The notes under the pieces: model-generated | Databases searched by the model: none | Told to the model about the DNA's origin: nothing | Seen by the model: only the letters and a program-made list of their open reading frames with translations | In this document: positions 16,456 to 24,473 of the stretch, piece after piece | How positions within the stretch are numbered: the stretch's first letter is position 1 | Layout of the letters: each line of letters begins with the position of its first letter | Source: an uncultured Salinicoccus sp. | GTDB lineage: Bacteria; Bacillota; Bacilli; Staphylococcales; Salinicoccaceae | Length of the DNA stretch: 64,000 nt | Direction of reading: 5' to 3' | NCBI GenBank assembly: GCA_947494965.1 | Contig: CANLWV010000005.1 | Location: forward strand, 62,001-126,000 | Translations under genes and position numbers: made by a program

Positions 16456-17193
16456 ATGTCTGAACATAGGAAATGGACCATAGGATATATCGCAGCATTT
16501 GCCGTCATGCTGTATTTCAATTACTTAAGTGCGGCTAACGTAAGCTCTGTCGCAAATGACAATCAGACGATCATCCAGCCGGCAGGATACGCCTTTTCGA
16601 TATGGGGCATCATCTACATTTTGCTGCTGATATGGCTCATCCGCCTGTTTTTCGAGAAAACATGGGAAGATTCAGTCGTCCAAAAACTTAGGTTCTGGCC
16701 CATTGCCAACTTTTTGCTGAATGGCCTGTGGATTGTCGTATTCACCCAACAATTGCTGATTGCTTCAGTACTTGTCATTGGCGCAGTGCTGTTTACATTG
16801 GCGAGGATGCATGTGCTGCTGACTGAAAAAGGATACCGCTGGTTTGATCGCCTGCCGATTTCAGTCTATTACAGCTGGGTTACGATTGCGACGGTGGTCA
16901 ACGTCTTCACACTTATCGTCAGCAGCGGTATTGGAACGCTGTTCGGCATGGGTGAACTGCCATGGACGATCATCATCCTTATGGCAGCCACATTGATCAT
17001 TGCAGCCATCGGACTCCGCTTCAAAGATTGGCTGTACCCGCTTATAGCGCTCTGGCCATTCTTTGCCATATACACTAAAAATGAAGGGGCGTATGCGAGC
17101 CTCGATATCACCCTGGTCGTTACGTCCCTGTTGCTGATTGCAATAGCTGTATTTGTGGCGGTATCGAAGCTGCGTGGACAGCGGACTGGGTAA
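16456..17193 (+). CDS. TspO/MBR-related tryptophan-rich membrane protein
   Basis: A 245-residue membrane protein with about seven or eight helices. The segment PAGYAFSIWGIIYILLLIW matches the TspO/MBR signature, in which a Pro-containing loop precedes an aromatic helix. It is longer than classic TspO (about 160 residues), as are several Firmicute relatives annotated as tryptophan-rich sensory proteins. Ligands such as porphyrins are known for the family, but not shown here. The start at 16456 is chosen because GGAGGAGAGA lies directly upstream; an in-frame ATG at 16435 would put that site inside the gene. Confidence 0.72.
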   Translation: MSEHRKWTIGYIAAFAVMLYFNYLSAANVSSVANDNQTIIQPAGYAFSIWGIIYILLLIWLIRLFFEKTWEDSVVQKLRFWPIANFLLNGLWIVVFTQQLLIASVLVIGAVLFTLARMHVLLTEKGYRWFDRLPISVYYSWVTIATVVNVFTLIVSSGIGTLFGMGELPWTIIILMAATLIIAAIGLRFKDWLYPLIALWPFFAIYTKNEGAYASLDITLVVTSLLLIAIAVFVAVSKLRGQRTG

Positions 17194-17206
17194 TGGGGGT
17201 GGCTCT

Positions 17207-17278
17207 ATGAGGCATCACAATCTTGCTGAGGTGGATGTCCTGACGAACGTAAGTGACAGAAAGGAGGGGACGAGATGA
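17207..17278 (+). CDS. Possible 23-residue peptide translationally coupled to dihydrofolate reductase
   Basis: An ATG at 17207, preceded by GGGGGTGG, opens a 23-codon frame beginning MRHHNLAEVDV. Its TGA (17276-17278) overlaps the dihydrofolate reductase ATG at 17275 in an ATGA junction. Coupling is plausible, but the downstream gene has its own strong AAGGAGGGG site. Expression is unproven. Confidence 0.3.
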   Translation: MRHHNLAEVDVLTNVSDRKEGTR

Positions 17279-17769
17279 TTGCGTATGTGTGGGCCGAGGA
17301 TGAAGATAAAGTCATCGGCAAAGACGGTGAACTGCCGTGGCACCTGCCGGCTGATATGGCTTTTTTCAAGAAGGTGACGCTGCAAGGTGATATCGTAATG
17401 GGACGCAGGACTTATGAGACCATCCCAAAAAGACCGCTTCTAGGACGTCGTAATATTGTATTGACTACCAACCAAGATTACGAGGCCCCCGGAGCGATGG
17501 TGGTCCATTCCAAGGAAGAAGCGCTAGCCCTTGGGAAAGAGTATGGGGAGGATCTGTACATCATCGGTGGTGCCACGCTGTTTAAGATGTTTGAAGACGA
17601 TGTGGAGATCCTTTATCGCACCCTTATCAATGAACATTTCAAAGGGGATACGTATTTCCCGCGAGACTTCGATTACGACAAGTTCGAGCGCATTCAATCT
17701 GAAGTGGGGCCTGTAGATGATAAAAATAAGTACGCCCACACTTATGAAGTGTGGCAGCGGAAGGAATAA
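17275..17769 (+). CDS. folA: Dihydrofolate reductase
   Basis: A 164-residue dihydrofolate reductase that reduces dihydrofolate to tetrahydrofolate with NADPH. IGKDGELPWHLPADM is the substrate loop, with the catalytic acidic residue in the ADM segment. IVMGRRTYETI is the NADPH-binding turn, and LYIIGGATLFKMF is the second nucleotide motif. The C-terminal strand ends DDKNKYAHTYEVWQRKE. The ATG has a strong AAGGAGGGG site. Thymidylate synthase, often next to this gene, is not present. A remnant of a second copy lies 1.6 kb downstream. Transcription probably ends at the hairpin at 17808. Confidence 0.92.
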   Translation: MIAYVWAEDEDKVIGKDGELPWHLPADMAFFKKVTLQGDIVMGRRTYETIPKRPLLGRRNIVLTTNQDYEAPGAMVVHSKEEALALGKEYGEDLYIIGGATLFKMFEDDVEILYRTLINEHFKGDTYFPRDFDYDKFERIQSEVGPVDDKNKYAHTYEVWQRKE

Positions 17770-17807
17770 CCCAAATCAAAAAACTGGTGCATAGAATTGA
17801 ATTGACG

Positions 17808-17860
17808 CCCTCCAGGTTTACGGATGCAACGAAACATTTGTAAATCAGGAGGGGATTTTT
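17808..17860 (+). repeat. Dispersed hairpin, family A copy 1, acting as terminator of dihydrofolate reductase
   Basis: CCCTCCAGGTTTA (17808-17820) pairs with TAAATCAGGAGGG (17841-17853) with one mismatch and one G-T, then a T5 run. The same arm sequence and the GATGC loop start recur at 26958-27005. The right arm also makes a strong AGGAGGGG that could be misread as a ribosome binding site. Confidence 0.65.
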
Positions 17861-18078
17861 GTGACCTTGAATGCCTGTTCAAAAGATTATTTTTTAACCT
17901 TTAAACCATTTTTTATGAATATTTACTTGAACATCTATATAATTGTTTATAACAAATTCATCAACTGTACTACATAAATTACATCGAACTCAAATAGCAC
18001 TCGTATTATATTTAAGGTTGCTGTCGGGTCCAGAAGAACGAAGCAACACTTGGTCATTGAAAAGAGAGGATCAAATAT
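17861..18078. other. AT-rich leader before the inserted symporter
   Basis: The composition turns sharply AT-rich here and stays so through the symporter. A GTG at 17861 with 38 codons follows the hairpin, but nothing supports it as a gene. The ribosome binding site of the symporter (AGAGAGGA, about 18062) closes the stretch. No clear promoter was identified. Confidence 0.4.
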
Positions 18079-19296
18079 ATGTGGAGAAAGTATAAAGACA
18101 GCTCAATTGTTTTAAAAATGACGATTGCTTTTATAGCAGGCATAATTGTTGCTTTAATATTAGGTGAAAACGCTAAATTTCTGGAACCATTAGGCCAGAT
18201 ACTCATTAGATTATTAAAATTGATCGCTATACCCATCATCTTTTTGACTATAGTATTATCCTTAAGTCGAATTAATTTAGCGAGTCTAGGAAGGATGGGC
18301 GGGAAATTATTTTTATATTACAGTGTCACAACAGGTTTATCTGTATTGATTGGTGTAATAGTTGCCCTGATTATAAATCCTGGTGAAAATTTGACCTTAC
18401 CAAAAACATCAATTGATCAACCCGATATCCCCGATTTTTCAGACATACTGTATAAAATAATACCTGATAATTTAATTGGAACATTTTCTTCCGGTGAGTT
18501 ATTGTCAATATTATTCATAGCTATAATTTTAGGCATTTCGATGTCGATTCTGTTATCTTCATCTGATGACGATACACAACAAAAAACACAGTCCCTCTAT
18601 TCACTCTTTGAAACTTTGAACAAAGTTTTTAATGTTATATTAAATGGTATATTGCTCTATGCACCAATTGGTGTATTTGGTATCAGCGCCTCGACATTCG
18701 GTTCTCAAGGATTGAACTCCTTTAAGTCTTTATTGTTATTTACACTCACTTTCTATATAGGGATTTTTATTTTATGGTTCCTCGTCTATTTCAGCTTTTT
18801 AAAATTAGCGGATAAATCTGTTTTGAGATTTTTAAAAGATACTAAAGAAGCCTATTTAACTGCTTTTTTCACCTCAAGCAGCATCGCTTCTTTGCCTATT
18901 GCAATCAAGTCTGCCAAAAGAGCTGATATTTCACATGAGGTTGTGAATTTTTCAATTCCTCTGGGTACTATATTTAATTCTGATGGCGGTGCCCTCAGAA
19001 TGGGAGTGTCCATTGTATTTGCAACCAACGTAATCGGAATGGATCTATCTTTAGAAAATCTATTTATAATTGTAGCCATAGGAACGATCTTGTCCATCGG
19101 TACTGCTGGCATCCCTGCTGGCGGTCTCATAACTCTTTCAGCTGTTCTTAGTCTATTCGGTTTACCGTTAGAAATTGTGGCCTTAATAGCTGGTGTGGAT
19201 GCAATAATAGGAATGGGAGGGACTGCCTCCAATGTATTGGGTGACATAATTGGAGCTGCCGTTGTAGATAAAAGAAAAGTAAGACCTAATGAGTAG
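18079..19296 (+). CDS. Dicarboxylate/amino acid:cation symporter (DAACS family), AT-rich
   Basis: A 405-residue sodium- or proton-coupled symporter related to GltP/GltT and SstT. FFTSSSIASLPIAI is the first re-entrant serine loop, GTIFNSDGGALRMG replaces the usual NMDGTA motif, and AGIPAGGLI with DAIIGMGGTASNVLGD are the second hairpin and last helix. The DGG variant suggests a substrate other than glutamate. Codon use is far more AT-rich than in the flanking genes, and it sits between an intact dihydrofolate reductase and the 3' remnant of another. Insertion by horizontal transfer is therefore likely. It shares the family, but not close sequence, with TcyP at 2643. Confidence 0.85.
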   Translation: MWRKYKDSSIVLKMTIAFIAGIIVALILGENAKFLEPLGQILIRLLKLIAIPIIFLTIVLSLSRINLASLGRMGGKLFLYYSVTTGLSVLIGVIVALIINPGENLTLPKTSIDQPDIPDFSDILYKIIPDNLIGTFSSGELLSILFIAIILGISMSILLSSSDDDTQQKTQSLYSLFETLNKVFNVILNGILLYAPIGVFGISASTFGSQGLNSFKSLLLFTLTFYIGIFILWFLVYFSFLKLADKSVLRFLKDTKEAYLTAFFTSSSIASLPIAIKSAKRADISHEVVNFSIPLGTIFNSDGGALRMGVSIVFATNVIGMDLSLENLFIIVAIGTILSIGTAGIPAGGLITLSAVLSLFGLPLEIVALIAGVDAIIGMGGTASNVLGDIIGAAVVDKRKVRPNE

Positions 19297-19392
19297 CTGG
19301 GAAACCTTCACGGTAGTATGTTGACCCTACGCAAAATCCGGATATCGAGTGGAGTTCTGCTCTTTTTGAAGGTCAAATGAGTAAAGTGTTTG

Positions 19393-19461
19393 AAGCGGCC
19401 AGTGGATGACAAGAACAGATATGCCCGCACTTATGAAGTGTGGCGACAGAAAAACAGATAG
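19393..19461 (+). pseudogene. Remnant of a second dihydrofolate reductase gene (last 22 codons)
   Basis: This stretch reads KRPVDDKNRYARTYEVWRQ and ends KNR-stop, matching the last residues of the intact enzyme at 17275 (GPVDDKNKYAHTYEVWQRKE). Nothing upstream of 19393 resembles the enzyme; that space holds the AT-rich symporter and about 100 unassigned bases. It looks like the surviving 3' end of a diverged second copy. The differences between the copies show it is not a recent duplication. Confidence 0.75.
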
Positions 19462-19701
19462 ATCAAGTTCTTTAAAAAAGGAAGAATCTTATCATGAAAA
19501 GCAAAAAAACACCATCAAATCCCAGTATGCGCAAATTTCGAACATATCAATTGTCTTTTAGATTTTGAGTGACAGTAAACACTTCGTCGGTTGTAAAGTT
19601 AAGCTGGACAGATAGAAAGGTCCCACATGATATACTCAAAATGGTTTTCCGACAAATGAAAACATTAAAAAAACCTGATATATACGGAAGGAGCAATTAC
19701 T
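19462..19701. other. Intergenic region upstream of phoP
   Basis: This 240-base stretch holds a possible 24-codon frame at about 19494 (MKSKKTPSNPS) with a weak AAGGAAGA site and no known family. A TATACT lies near 19629, but its -35 is unclear. No PhoP box tandem was seen here. Confidence 0.35.
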
Positions 19702-20400
19702 GTGCATAAGATCCTTGTAGTGGATGATGAGCCATCCATTGTTACATTGATAAAATTCAATTTGGAAAAGGCTGGATACATAGTGATTACAGCGGAGGAT
19801 GGTCGACAGGGGTTGGATCTTTCTTTGACTGAAAAGCCCGACCTGATCGTACTGGATCTGATGCTGCCGGGAATGGATGGAATGGATGTCTGCAAGACAC
19901 TCAGGCAAGAAAAGGTCGAAACACCTATCCTGATGCTCACAGCAAAGGATGAGGAATTCGATAAGATTCTAGGCCTGGAGCTCGGCGCCGATGACTATAT
20001 GACGAAGCCTTTCAGTCCAAGGGAGGTGGTGGCGCGCGTCAAGGCAATCCTCCGCAGGACACAGGTACAGAAGACCCCTGACGATGCAACGGCAGTTATC
20101 AAGCTCGGCGCACTAGAAATCCATACCGACAGCTATGATGTCTATGCCCACGGTGAACAGCTTGTACTCACCCCAAAGGAGTACGAACTGCTCCTCTATC
20201 TTTCAAATCATAAGAACAAAGTCCTGAGCCGCGACCAGCTGCTGAATGGGGTGTGGGACTTCCATTATGATGGCGATACGCGGATCGTTGATGTCCATAT
20301 AAGTCATCTGCGCGAAAAGATCGAGGCCGACCCGAAACGTCCTGCCTACATCCGGACCATCCGGGGGTTCGGCTACAAGCTCGAGGTTCCTTCAGAATGA
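19702..20400 (+). CDS. phoP: PhoP, response regulator of the phosphate-starvation system
   Basis: A 232-residue OmpR-type regulator. The receiver domain spans residues 1-120, with acidic D8 and D9, phospho-acceptor D52 in VLDLMLPG, T80 and K102. A winged-helix DNA-binding domain follows (about 130-230, with PKEYELLLYL and DVHISHLREKI). When phosphorylated by PhoR it binds tandem TTTACA repeats; four such repeats precede pstS in this window. The GTG at 19702 follows GGAAGGAG with eight-base spacing. Its stop overlaps the phoR start (ATGA), so the two are translationally coupled. The assignment to PhoP rests on the adjacent pst operon as well as on sequence. Confidence 0.92.
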   Translation: MHKILVVDDEPSIVTLIKFNLEKAGYIVITAEDGRQGLDLSLTEKPDLIVLDLMLPGMDGMDVCKTLRQEKVETPILMLTAKDEEFDKILGLELGADDYMTKPFSPREVVARVKAILRRTQVQKTPDDATAVIKLGALEIHTDSYDVYAHGEQLVLTPKEYELLLYLSNHKNKVLSRDQLLNGVWDFHYDGDTRIVDVHISHLREKIEADPKRPAYIRTIRGFGYKLEVPSE

Positions 20401-22178
20401 AGCGTCTATGGTTCAGGATCGCATCCGCCTTCTTCATCCTGATACTCATCCTGATACTCATCCTGTGGTTCATCCTTGCAGCACTGCTGAAGAATGCCTA
20501 TACAGATATGACCCGCGATCATCTTATCGAAAATGCACAGATGGTCACACAGCTCATCAGCGCCTCGGAAAGCTATGATGAGCGTGAACAGCTGCAGGAA
20601 CTCATCAAAAACTTTGAGCAGCCGATTCAGATGCGCTTTACAGTTGTGGATACGGAAGGTGTCGTGCTTGCCGATTCCGAAAACGACCCTGAAAAAATGA
20701 ACAATCATTTCGACCGTCCTGAAATACAGGATGTACTTCAGCAGAATGAGACATTCGGAGAATCAATCCGCTACAGTACAACGCAGGACTTCAATATGAT
20801 GTATGTCGCCCTGCCACTCGTTTCCGAAGGGGAGACTGTAGGAGCAGTCAGGAGCTCCCTGTCCCTCGGCATCATTGATGATGCTATGGACCAGCTAAGG
20901 TTCAGCCTGTCTATTGCCCTCGGCCTGATGTTCCTGATAGCCGCCATTGCGACCACCATGCTTGCAAGGAGCATTACACGACCGATCGACAACATCATGA
21001 ATGTCACTTCCCGCCTGAGAAGGAAGGACTACAGCAGCCGGGTGAACACGGAGGCAAAAGGTGAAATCGGCGACCTTTCCCGGTCCATCAATGCGCTTGC
21101 TGCAAGCCTGCAGAGCCAGATGAAGGAGATAGAGGAGAATGAACAGCAGCTTACGAGCATCATCTCTAATATGGTGAGTGGCGTCATGCTCGTCAACCAG
21201 GACGGGAAGGTCGCATTGCTGAATGCATCAATGGAAAAGTTCCTTTCGCAGCATAAGGATAACCTGATCGGCCAGTCCTATGAAAAAGTCGGTGAACGAT
21301 TCGCCCTCAGTCCGCATATACATGCCGTCTTCGAAACCAATGAGAAGGTTCACGAAGAAGTCCACTCCTATTATCCGCGTGAACGCATCATGGATGCCCA
21401 CCTTGCCCCCTACTATGGTCAAGGATGGCAGCAGTGTGGCGTCATCATCGTCCTCCATGACATTACGGAGATAAGGAGACTTGAAAAGATGCGCAGTGAC
21501 TTTGTGGCCAATGTCTCGCATGAATTGAAGACACCAGTCACTTCGGTCAGGGGGTTTTCTGAGACGTTGATGAGCGGGGAAGTGACCGATGAAGAAACCA
21601 CTCAGCAGTTCCTCAAGATCATACACGATGAAAGCCAGCGGCTCGATCGCCTGATCAGGGACCTTCTGAACCTTTCCAAAATAGAGAAGCAGGAGATGCC
21701 CCTGCACCTTGAGCCCCTGAACCTGACGGCACTCGCCCATGAGGTTTCCGTTACACTGCAGGGGGCCATCGAAGAGAAGAAGACCCGGCTGACCCTTCCA
21801 GATCCATCAAGGGATGTATATCTGGAGGGGGATGAAGACCGTCTCAGACAAATCATACTCAATCTGGTGGGAAATGGCATCAACTACACCGCCGAAGGTG
21901 GGGCTGTCAATTTATCACTGGAGGAGGATATGAACAATGTCCGCCTGATTATAGAAGATGATGGCATCGGCATACCTGAAGAGAGCCTCCCCCGCATATT
22001 CGAGCGCTTCTATCGTGTTGACCGGGCACGTTCCCGCCACTCCGGCGGCACAGGCCTCGGCCTTGCCATAGTCAAACACCTGATAGAATCCCACCGCGGG
22101 GAAATAGAGGTCGAAAGCCGTGAAGGCGAGGGCACGACCTTCACCGTGACGCTGCCGAAAAAGCAGGAAGACAGCTAA
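20397..22178 (+). CDS. phoR: PhoR, sensor histidine kinase of the phosphate-starvation system
   Basis: A 593-residue membrane kinase. TM1 covers residues 8-30 and an extracytoplasmic sensor region about 31-165. TM2 is about 168-190, HAMP about 190-245 (RSITRPIDNI) and PAS about 255-360. HisKA has H375 in NVSHELKTP, and HATPase_c has an N box and the G boxes DDGIGIPEES and GGTGLGLAIV. It phosphorylates PhoP when phosphate is scarce; PstSCAB and PhoU usually hold it off when phosphate is plentiful. TM1 contains an in-frame direct repeat (CATCCTGATACT twice, near 20435-20460) giving ILILILILIL. A hairpin terminator follows. Confidence 0.92.
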   Translation: MKRLWFRIASAFFILILILILILWFILAALLKNAYTDMTRDHLIENAQMVTQLISASESYDEREQLQELIKNFEQPIQMRFTVVDTEGVVLADSENDPEKMNNHFDRPEIQDVLQQNETFGESIRYSTTQDFNMMYVALPLVSEGETVGAVRSSLSLGIIDDAMDQLRFSLSIALGLMFLIAAIATTMLARSITRPIDNIMNVTSRLRRKDYSSRVNTEAKGEIGDLSRSINALAASLQSQMKEIEENEQQLTSIISNMVSGVMLVNQDGKVALLNASMEKFLSQHKDNLIGQSYEKVGERFALSPHIHAVFETNEKVHEEVHSYYPRERIMDAHLAPYYGQGWQQCGVIIVLHDITEIRRLEKMRSDFVANVSHELKTPVTSVRGFSETLMSGEVTDEETTQQFLKIIHDESQRLDRLIRDLLNLSKIEKQEMPLHLEPLNLTALAHEVSVTLQGAIEEKKTRLTLPDPSRDVYLEGDEDRLRQIILNLVGNGINYTAEGGAVNLSLEEDMNNVRLIIEDDGIGIPEESLPRIFERFYRVDRARSRHSGGTGLGLAIVKHLIESHRGEIEVESREGEGTTFTVTLPKKQEDS

Positions 22179-22245
22179 CGGCCTGTGTGCGGATTCCGGC
22201 CAAGGCATGTAAAAATAAAAAGACTCTGCTTCCTTCTCTAAGATG

Positions 22246-22291
22246 CATCCCTAAAGTTGAATTCCAAAGTTCAACTTTAGGGGTGTTTTTA
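22246..22291 (+). terminator. Terminator of phoPR; dispersed hairpin, family B copy 1
   Basis: CATCCCTAAAGTTGA (22246-22260) pairs with TCAACTTTAGGGGTG (22271-22285), one G-T, followed by T5. A near copy is found at 63429-63474. Confidence 0.88.
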
Positions 22292-22387
22292 TATGCATAG
22301 AAAATACTTAATAGATCCTGAGCTGAATGTGATTCAAAAATACTTAAGTGGTGACCTGGGGGAGTTCGGCGTTGGCGTTTTTTCATA

Positions 22388-22426
22388 TTTACACAATCTT
22401 TACAAACCATTCATATCAAATTTACA
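22388..22426 (+). promoter_or_regulatory. PhoP box array upstream of pstS
   Basis: Four hexamers, TTTACA (22388), TTTACA (22399), TTCATA (22410) and TTTACA (22421), start exactly 11 bases apart. This is the TT(A/T/C)ACA tandem arrangement bound by PhoP dimers in Bacillus. A weak -10-like TAGAGT follows at about 22436. The array makes pstSCAB-phoU a direct target of the PhoPR pair just upstream. Confidence 0.88.
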
Positions 22427-22489
22427 TTCATCCGATAGAGTAGGGCTTGTAGGAAACACAACACTTATTTTATTGGAGGAGTTCGGGTA

Positions 22490-23473
22490 ATGAAAAAGAG
22501 TATCTTTATGGCTGCATTGCTGATGAGCCTAGTATTCATTCTGGCAGCGTGCGGAGGGGGCAATGCAAGTGATCCATCTGAAGAAAGCACAGGGAACGGC
22601 AGCGGAGATGGTTCCGAAGCCAGTACAGATGCAGAAGCTTCTGCATCAGGCAGTATCTCCGGCGACGGATCTTCAACAGTAGCCCCGATTCTTGAACTGA
22701 TAAACGAAGATTTCAACGCTGAGTACCCGGAAATCCAGGTTTCCATCGGTGTCTCCGGTACAGGTGGCGGTTTTGAGAAGTTTGTAGCCGGTGAGACGGA
22801 CTTCCAGAACGCATCCCGTGAAATCAAGGAAGAGGAAGTTTCTGAGCTGGAAAAGGCAGGCATCGACTTTACAGAATTTAAAGTTGCGAATGACGGTCTG
22901 ACGGTTGCAGTCAATACGGAAAATGATTTCGTCGATTATCTGACCTTCGAAGAGCTGCAGACGATCTACAGCGGTGAAGCTGAAAAATGGAGCGATGTCC
23001 GTGATGAATTCCCTGATGAAGAAATCACAGCTTACGCACCGGATCAGTCACACGGCACTCATGACTTCTTCAAGGAAGCGGTCATGGATGATGGAGATAT
23101 CACAGCGGAATTGAACCAGGACACGAACGTCATCTCCCAATCTGTGGCAAGCAGCGAAGGTGCGATTGGATTCTTCGGATATAACTACTACATGGTGAAC
23201 CAGGAAAATCTGAAAGGTGTTCCGCTTCAAGGCCCGGAGAGTGAGGAACCCGTTAAAGTCACTGAAGAGACTGTCATGAGCTACGAGTACCCGTTGGCGC
23301 GCCCACTGTTTGTATACGCCAAGAATGAATCTTTTGAAAATAACGAGTCGTTCATGCAGTTCATGGAATACACTCTGAACAATGCTTCATCTGCAGCGGA
23401 AGAGGCTGGATATGTTGCGCTGACTGAAGATGAAATGCAGGAACAGAAAGACAAGCTCGAAGCGTTCAAGTAG
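22490..23473 (+). CDS. pstS: PstS, phosphate-binding lipoprotein
   Basis: A 327-residue lipoprotein. A signal peptide (residues 1-20) ends in the lipobox LAAC, so the mature protein is anchored by a lipidated cysteine outside the membrane. A Ser/Gly/acidic linker follows to about residue 60. The phosphate-binding fold starts at SISGDGSSTVAPIL, with the ligand loops GVSGTGGGF and SHGTHDFF. It captures inorganic phosphate for PstCAB. The TTGGAGGAG site is strong. A hairpin between pstS and pstC probably lowers expression of the downstream genes relative to the binding protein. Confidence 0.95.
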   Translation: MKKSIFMAALLMSLVFILAACGGGNASDPSEESTGNGSGDGSEASTDAEASASGSISGDGSSTVAPILELINEDFNAEYPEIQVSIGVSGTGGGFEKFVAGETDFQNASREIKEEEVSELEKAGIDFTEFKVANDGLTVAVNTENDFVDYLTFEELQTIYSGEAEKWSDVRDEFPDEEITAYAPDQSHGTHDFFKEAVMDDGDITAELNQDTNVISQSVASSEGAIGFFGYNYYMVNQENLKGVPLQGPESEEPVKVTEETVMSYEYPLARPLFVYAKNESFENNESFMQFMEYTLNNASSAAEEAGYVALTEDEMQEQKDKLEAFK

Positions 23474-23493
23474 GCATTTGACCCGATAAAAGC

Positions 23494-23519
23494 AACTGGA
23501 CGGGGCTTCCCGTCCAGTT
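23494..23519 (+). terminator. Intercistronic hairpin between pstS and pstC (partial terminator)
   Basis: AACTGGACGGG (23494-23504) and CCCGTCCAGTT (23509-23519) form a perfect 11-base stem with a four-base loop. The tail TTAAAGTATTTT is only moderately T-rich, so it probably allows partial read-through or protects the pstS mRNA. Confidence 0.7.
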
Positions 23520-23545
23520 TAAAGTATTTTGAAACGAGGTTCATT

Positions 23546-24472
23546 ATGAGTGATTATAATATTCGTGAAATGATAGACAATAAAAAGGGCAGACGGAGCA
23601 CAGTCTTCATGGAGAAGGCGGTGCCGGTCATCCTACTCCTCATCACATCGGTATCTGTATTGACGACCGTAGGTATCCTCATCACATTACTGTCGGAGAC
23701 GGCAATGTTCTTCACCCGGGTCTCCCCAGTGGAATTCCTGACTTCGACCGAATGGTCTGCGTTCAGCTCTGACCCTGAGTGGGGTATTTTTGCCCTGGTC
23801 ATGGGGACTATGAAAATCACTGTGATTGCAGTCGCTTTTGCAGTACCGATTGGCCTCGGGGCTGCCATATATTTAAGTGAATATGCAAGCGATCGGGTGC
23901 GCCGGTCAATCAAGCCGATACTCGAAATCCTTGCCGGCATACCGACTGTCGTTTATGGGTTCTTCGCATTGACTTTCGTCACCCCTCTGATTAGGGGCAT
24001 ATGGCCTGAAGTCAACCTTTTCAACGCGATCAGTCCAGGTCTCGTCGTCGGAGTGATGATCATACCGATGATTGCAAGCCTGAGTGAGGATGCGATGAGC
24101 TCCGTCCCGAATACCATGCGGGAAGGGGCACTCGGCCTCGGCTCTACAAGACTCGAGACGGTGTTCAAGGTCGTCCTGCCTGCTGCCGTTTCGGGCATCA
24201 TGGCCTCGATCGTCCTTGCGGTTTCCCGGGCAATCGGCGAGACGATGATCGTTTCGATTGCAGCAGGGAGCACTCCCAATGCAAGCCTGAACATCATGGA
24301 GTCCCTCCAGACGATGACGGGATTCATCGTCCAAGTGGCCTCGGGCGACGCCACTTACGGCAGTGACGTCTACTTCAGCCTCTACGCCGTCGGCATGACG
24401 CTTTTTGTCTTCACACTGCTGATGAATGTGATGGCACAATGGTTCTCACGGAAGTTCAGGGAGGAATATTAA
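23546..24472 (+). CDS. pstC: PstC, phosphate ABC transporter permease
   Basis: A 308-residue inner-membrane permease with six helices after a charged N-terminus. The ABC-permease coupling motif is visible as the EAA-type loop REGALGLGSTRLETVFKVVLP. GIPTVVYGFFAL is a conserved PstC/PstA stretch. With PstA it forms the phosphate channel. The start has an AACGAGG site. Its TAA is one base away from the pstA ATG, so the two are tightly linked. Confidence 0.94.
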   Translation: MSDYNIREMIDNKKGRRSTVFMEKAVPVILLLITSVSVLTTVGILITLLSETAMFFTRVSPVEFLTSTEWSAFSSDPEWGIFALVMGTMKITVIAVAFAVPIGLGAAIYLSEYASDRVRRSIKPILEILAGIPTVVYGFFALTFVTPLIRGIWPEVNLFNAISPGLVVGVMIIPMIASLSEDAMSSVPNTMREGALGLGSTRLETVFKVVLPAAVSGIMASIVLAVSRAIGETMIVSIAAGSTPNASLNIMESLQTMTGFIVQVASGDATYGSDVYFSLYAVGMTLFVFTLLMNVMAQWFSRKFREEY

Positions 24473-24473
24473 G

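Noticed and set aside
17861-17977. GTG frame of 38 codons following AGGAGGGG
   Set aside because: The apparent ribosome site is the right arm of the dihydrofolate reductase terminator, and the peptide has no recognisable feature.
19494-19568. Possible 24-codon frame upstream of phoP (MKSKKTPSNPS)
   Set aside because: A weak ribosome site and no known family; it could be a start fragment of a lost gene, but nothing follows it in frame.
22293-22490. 65-codon frame between phoR and pstS
   Set aside because: It begins in the phoR terminator, covers the PhoP boxes and has no ribosome site.
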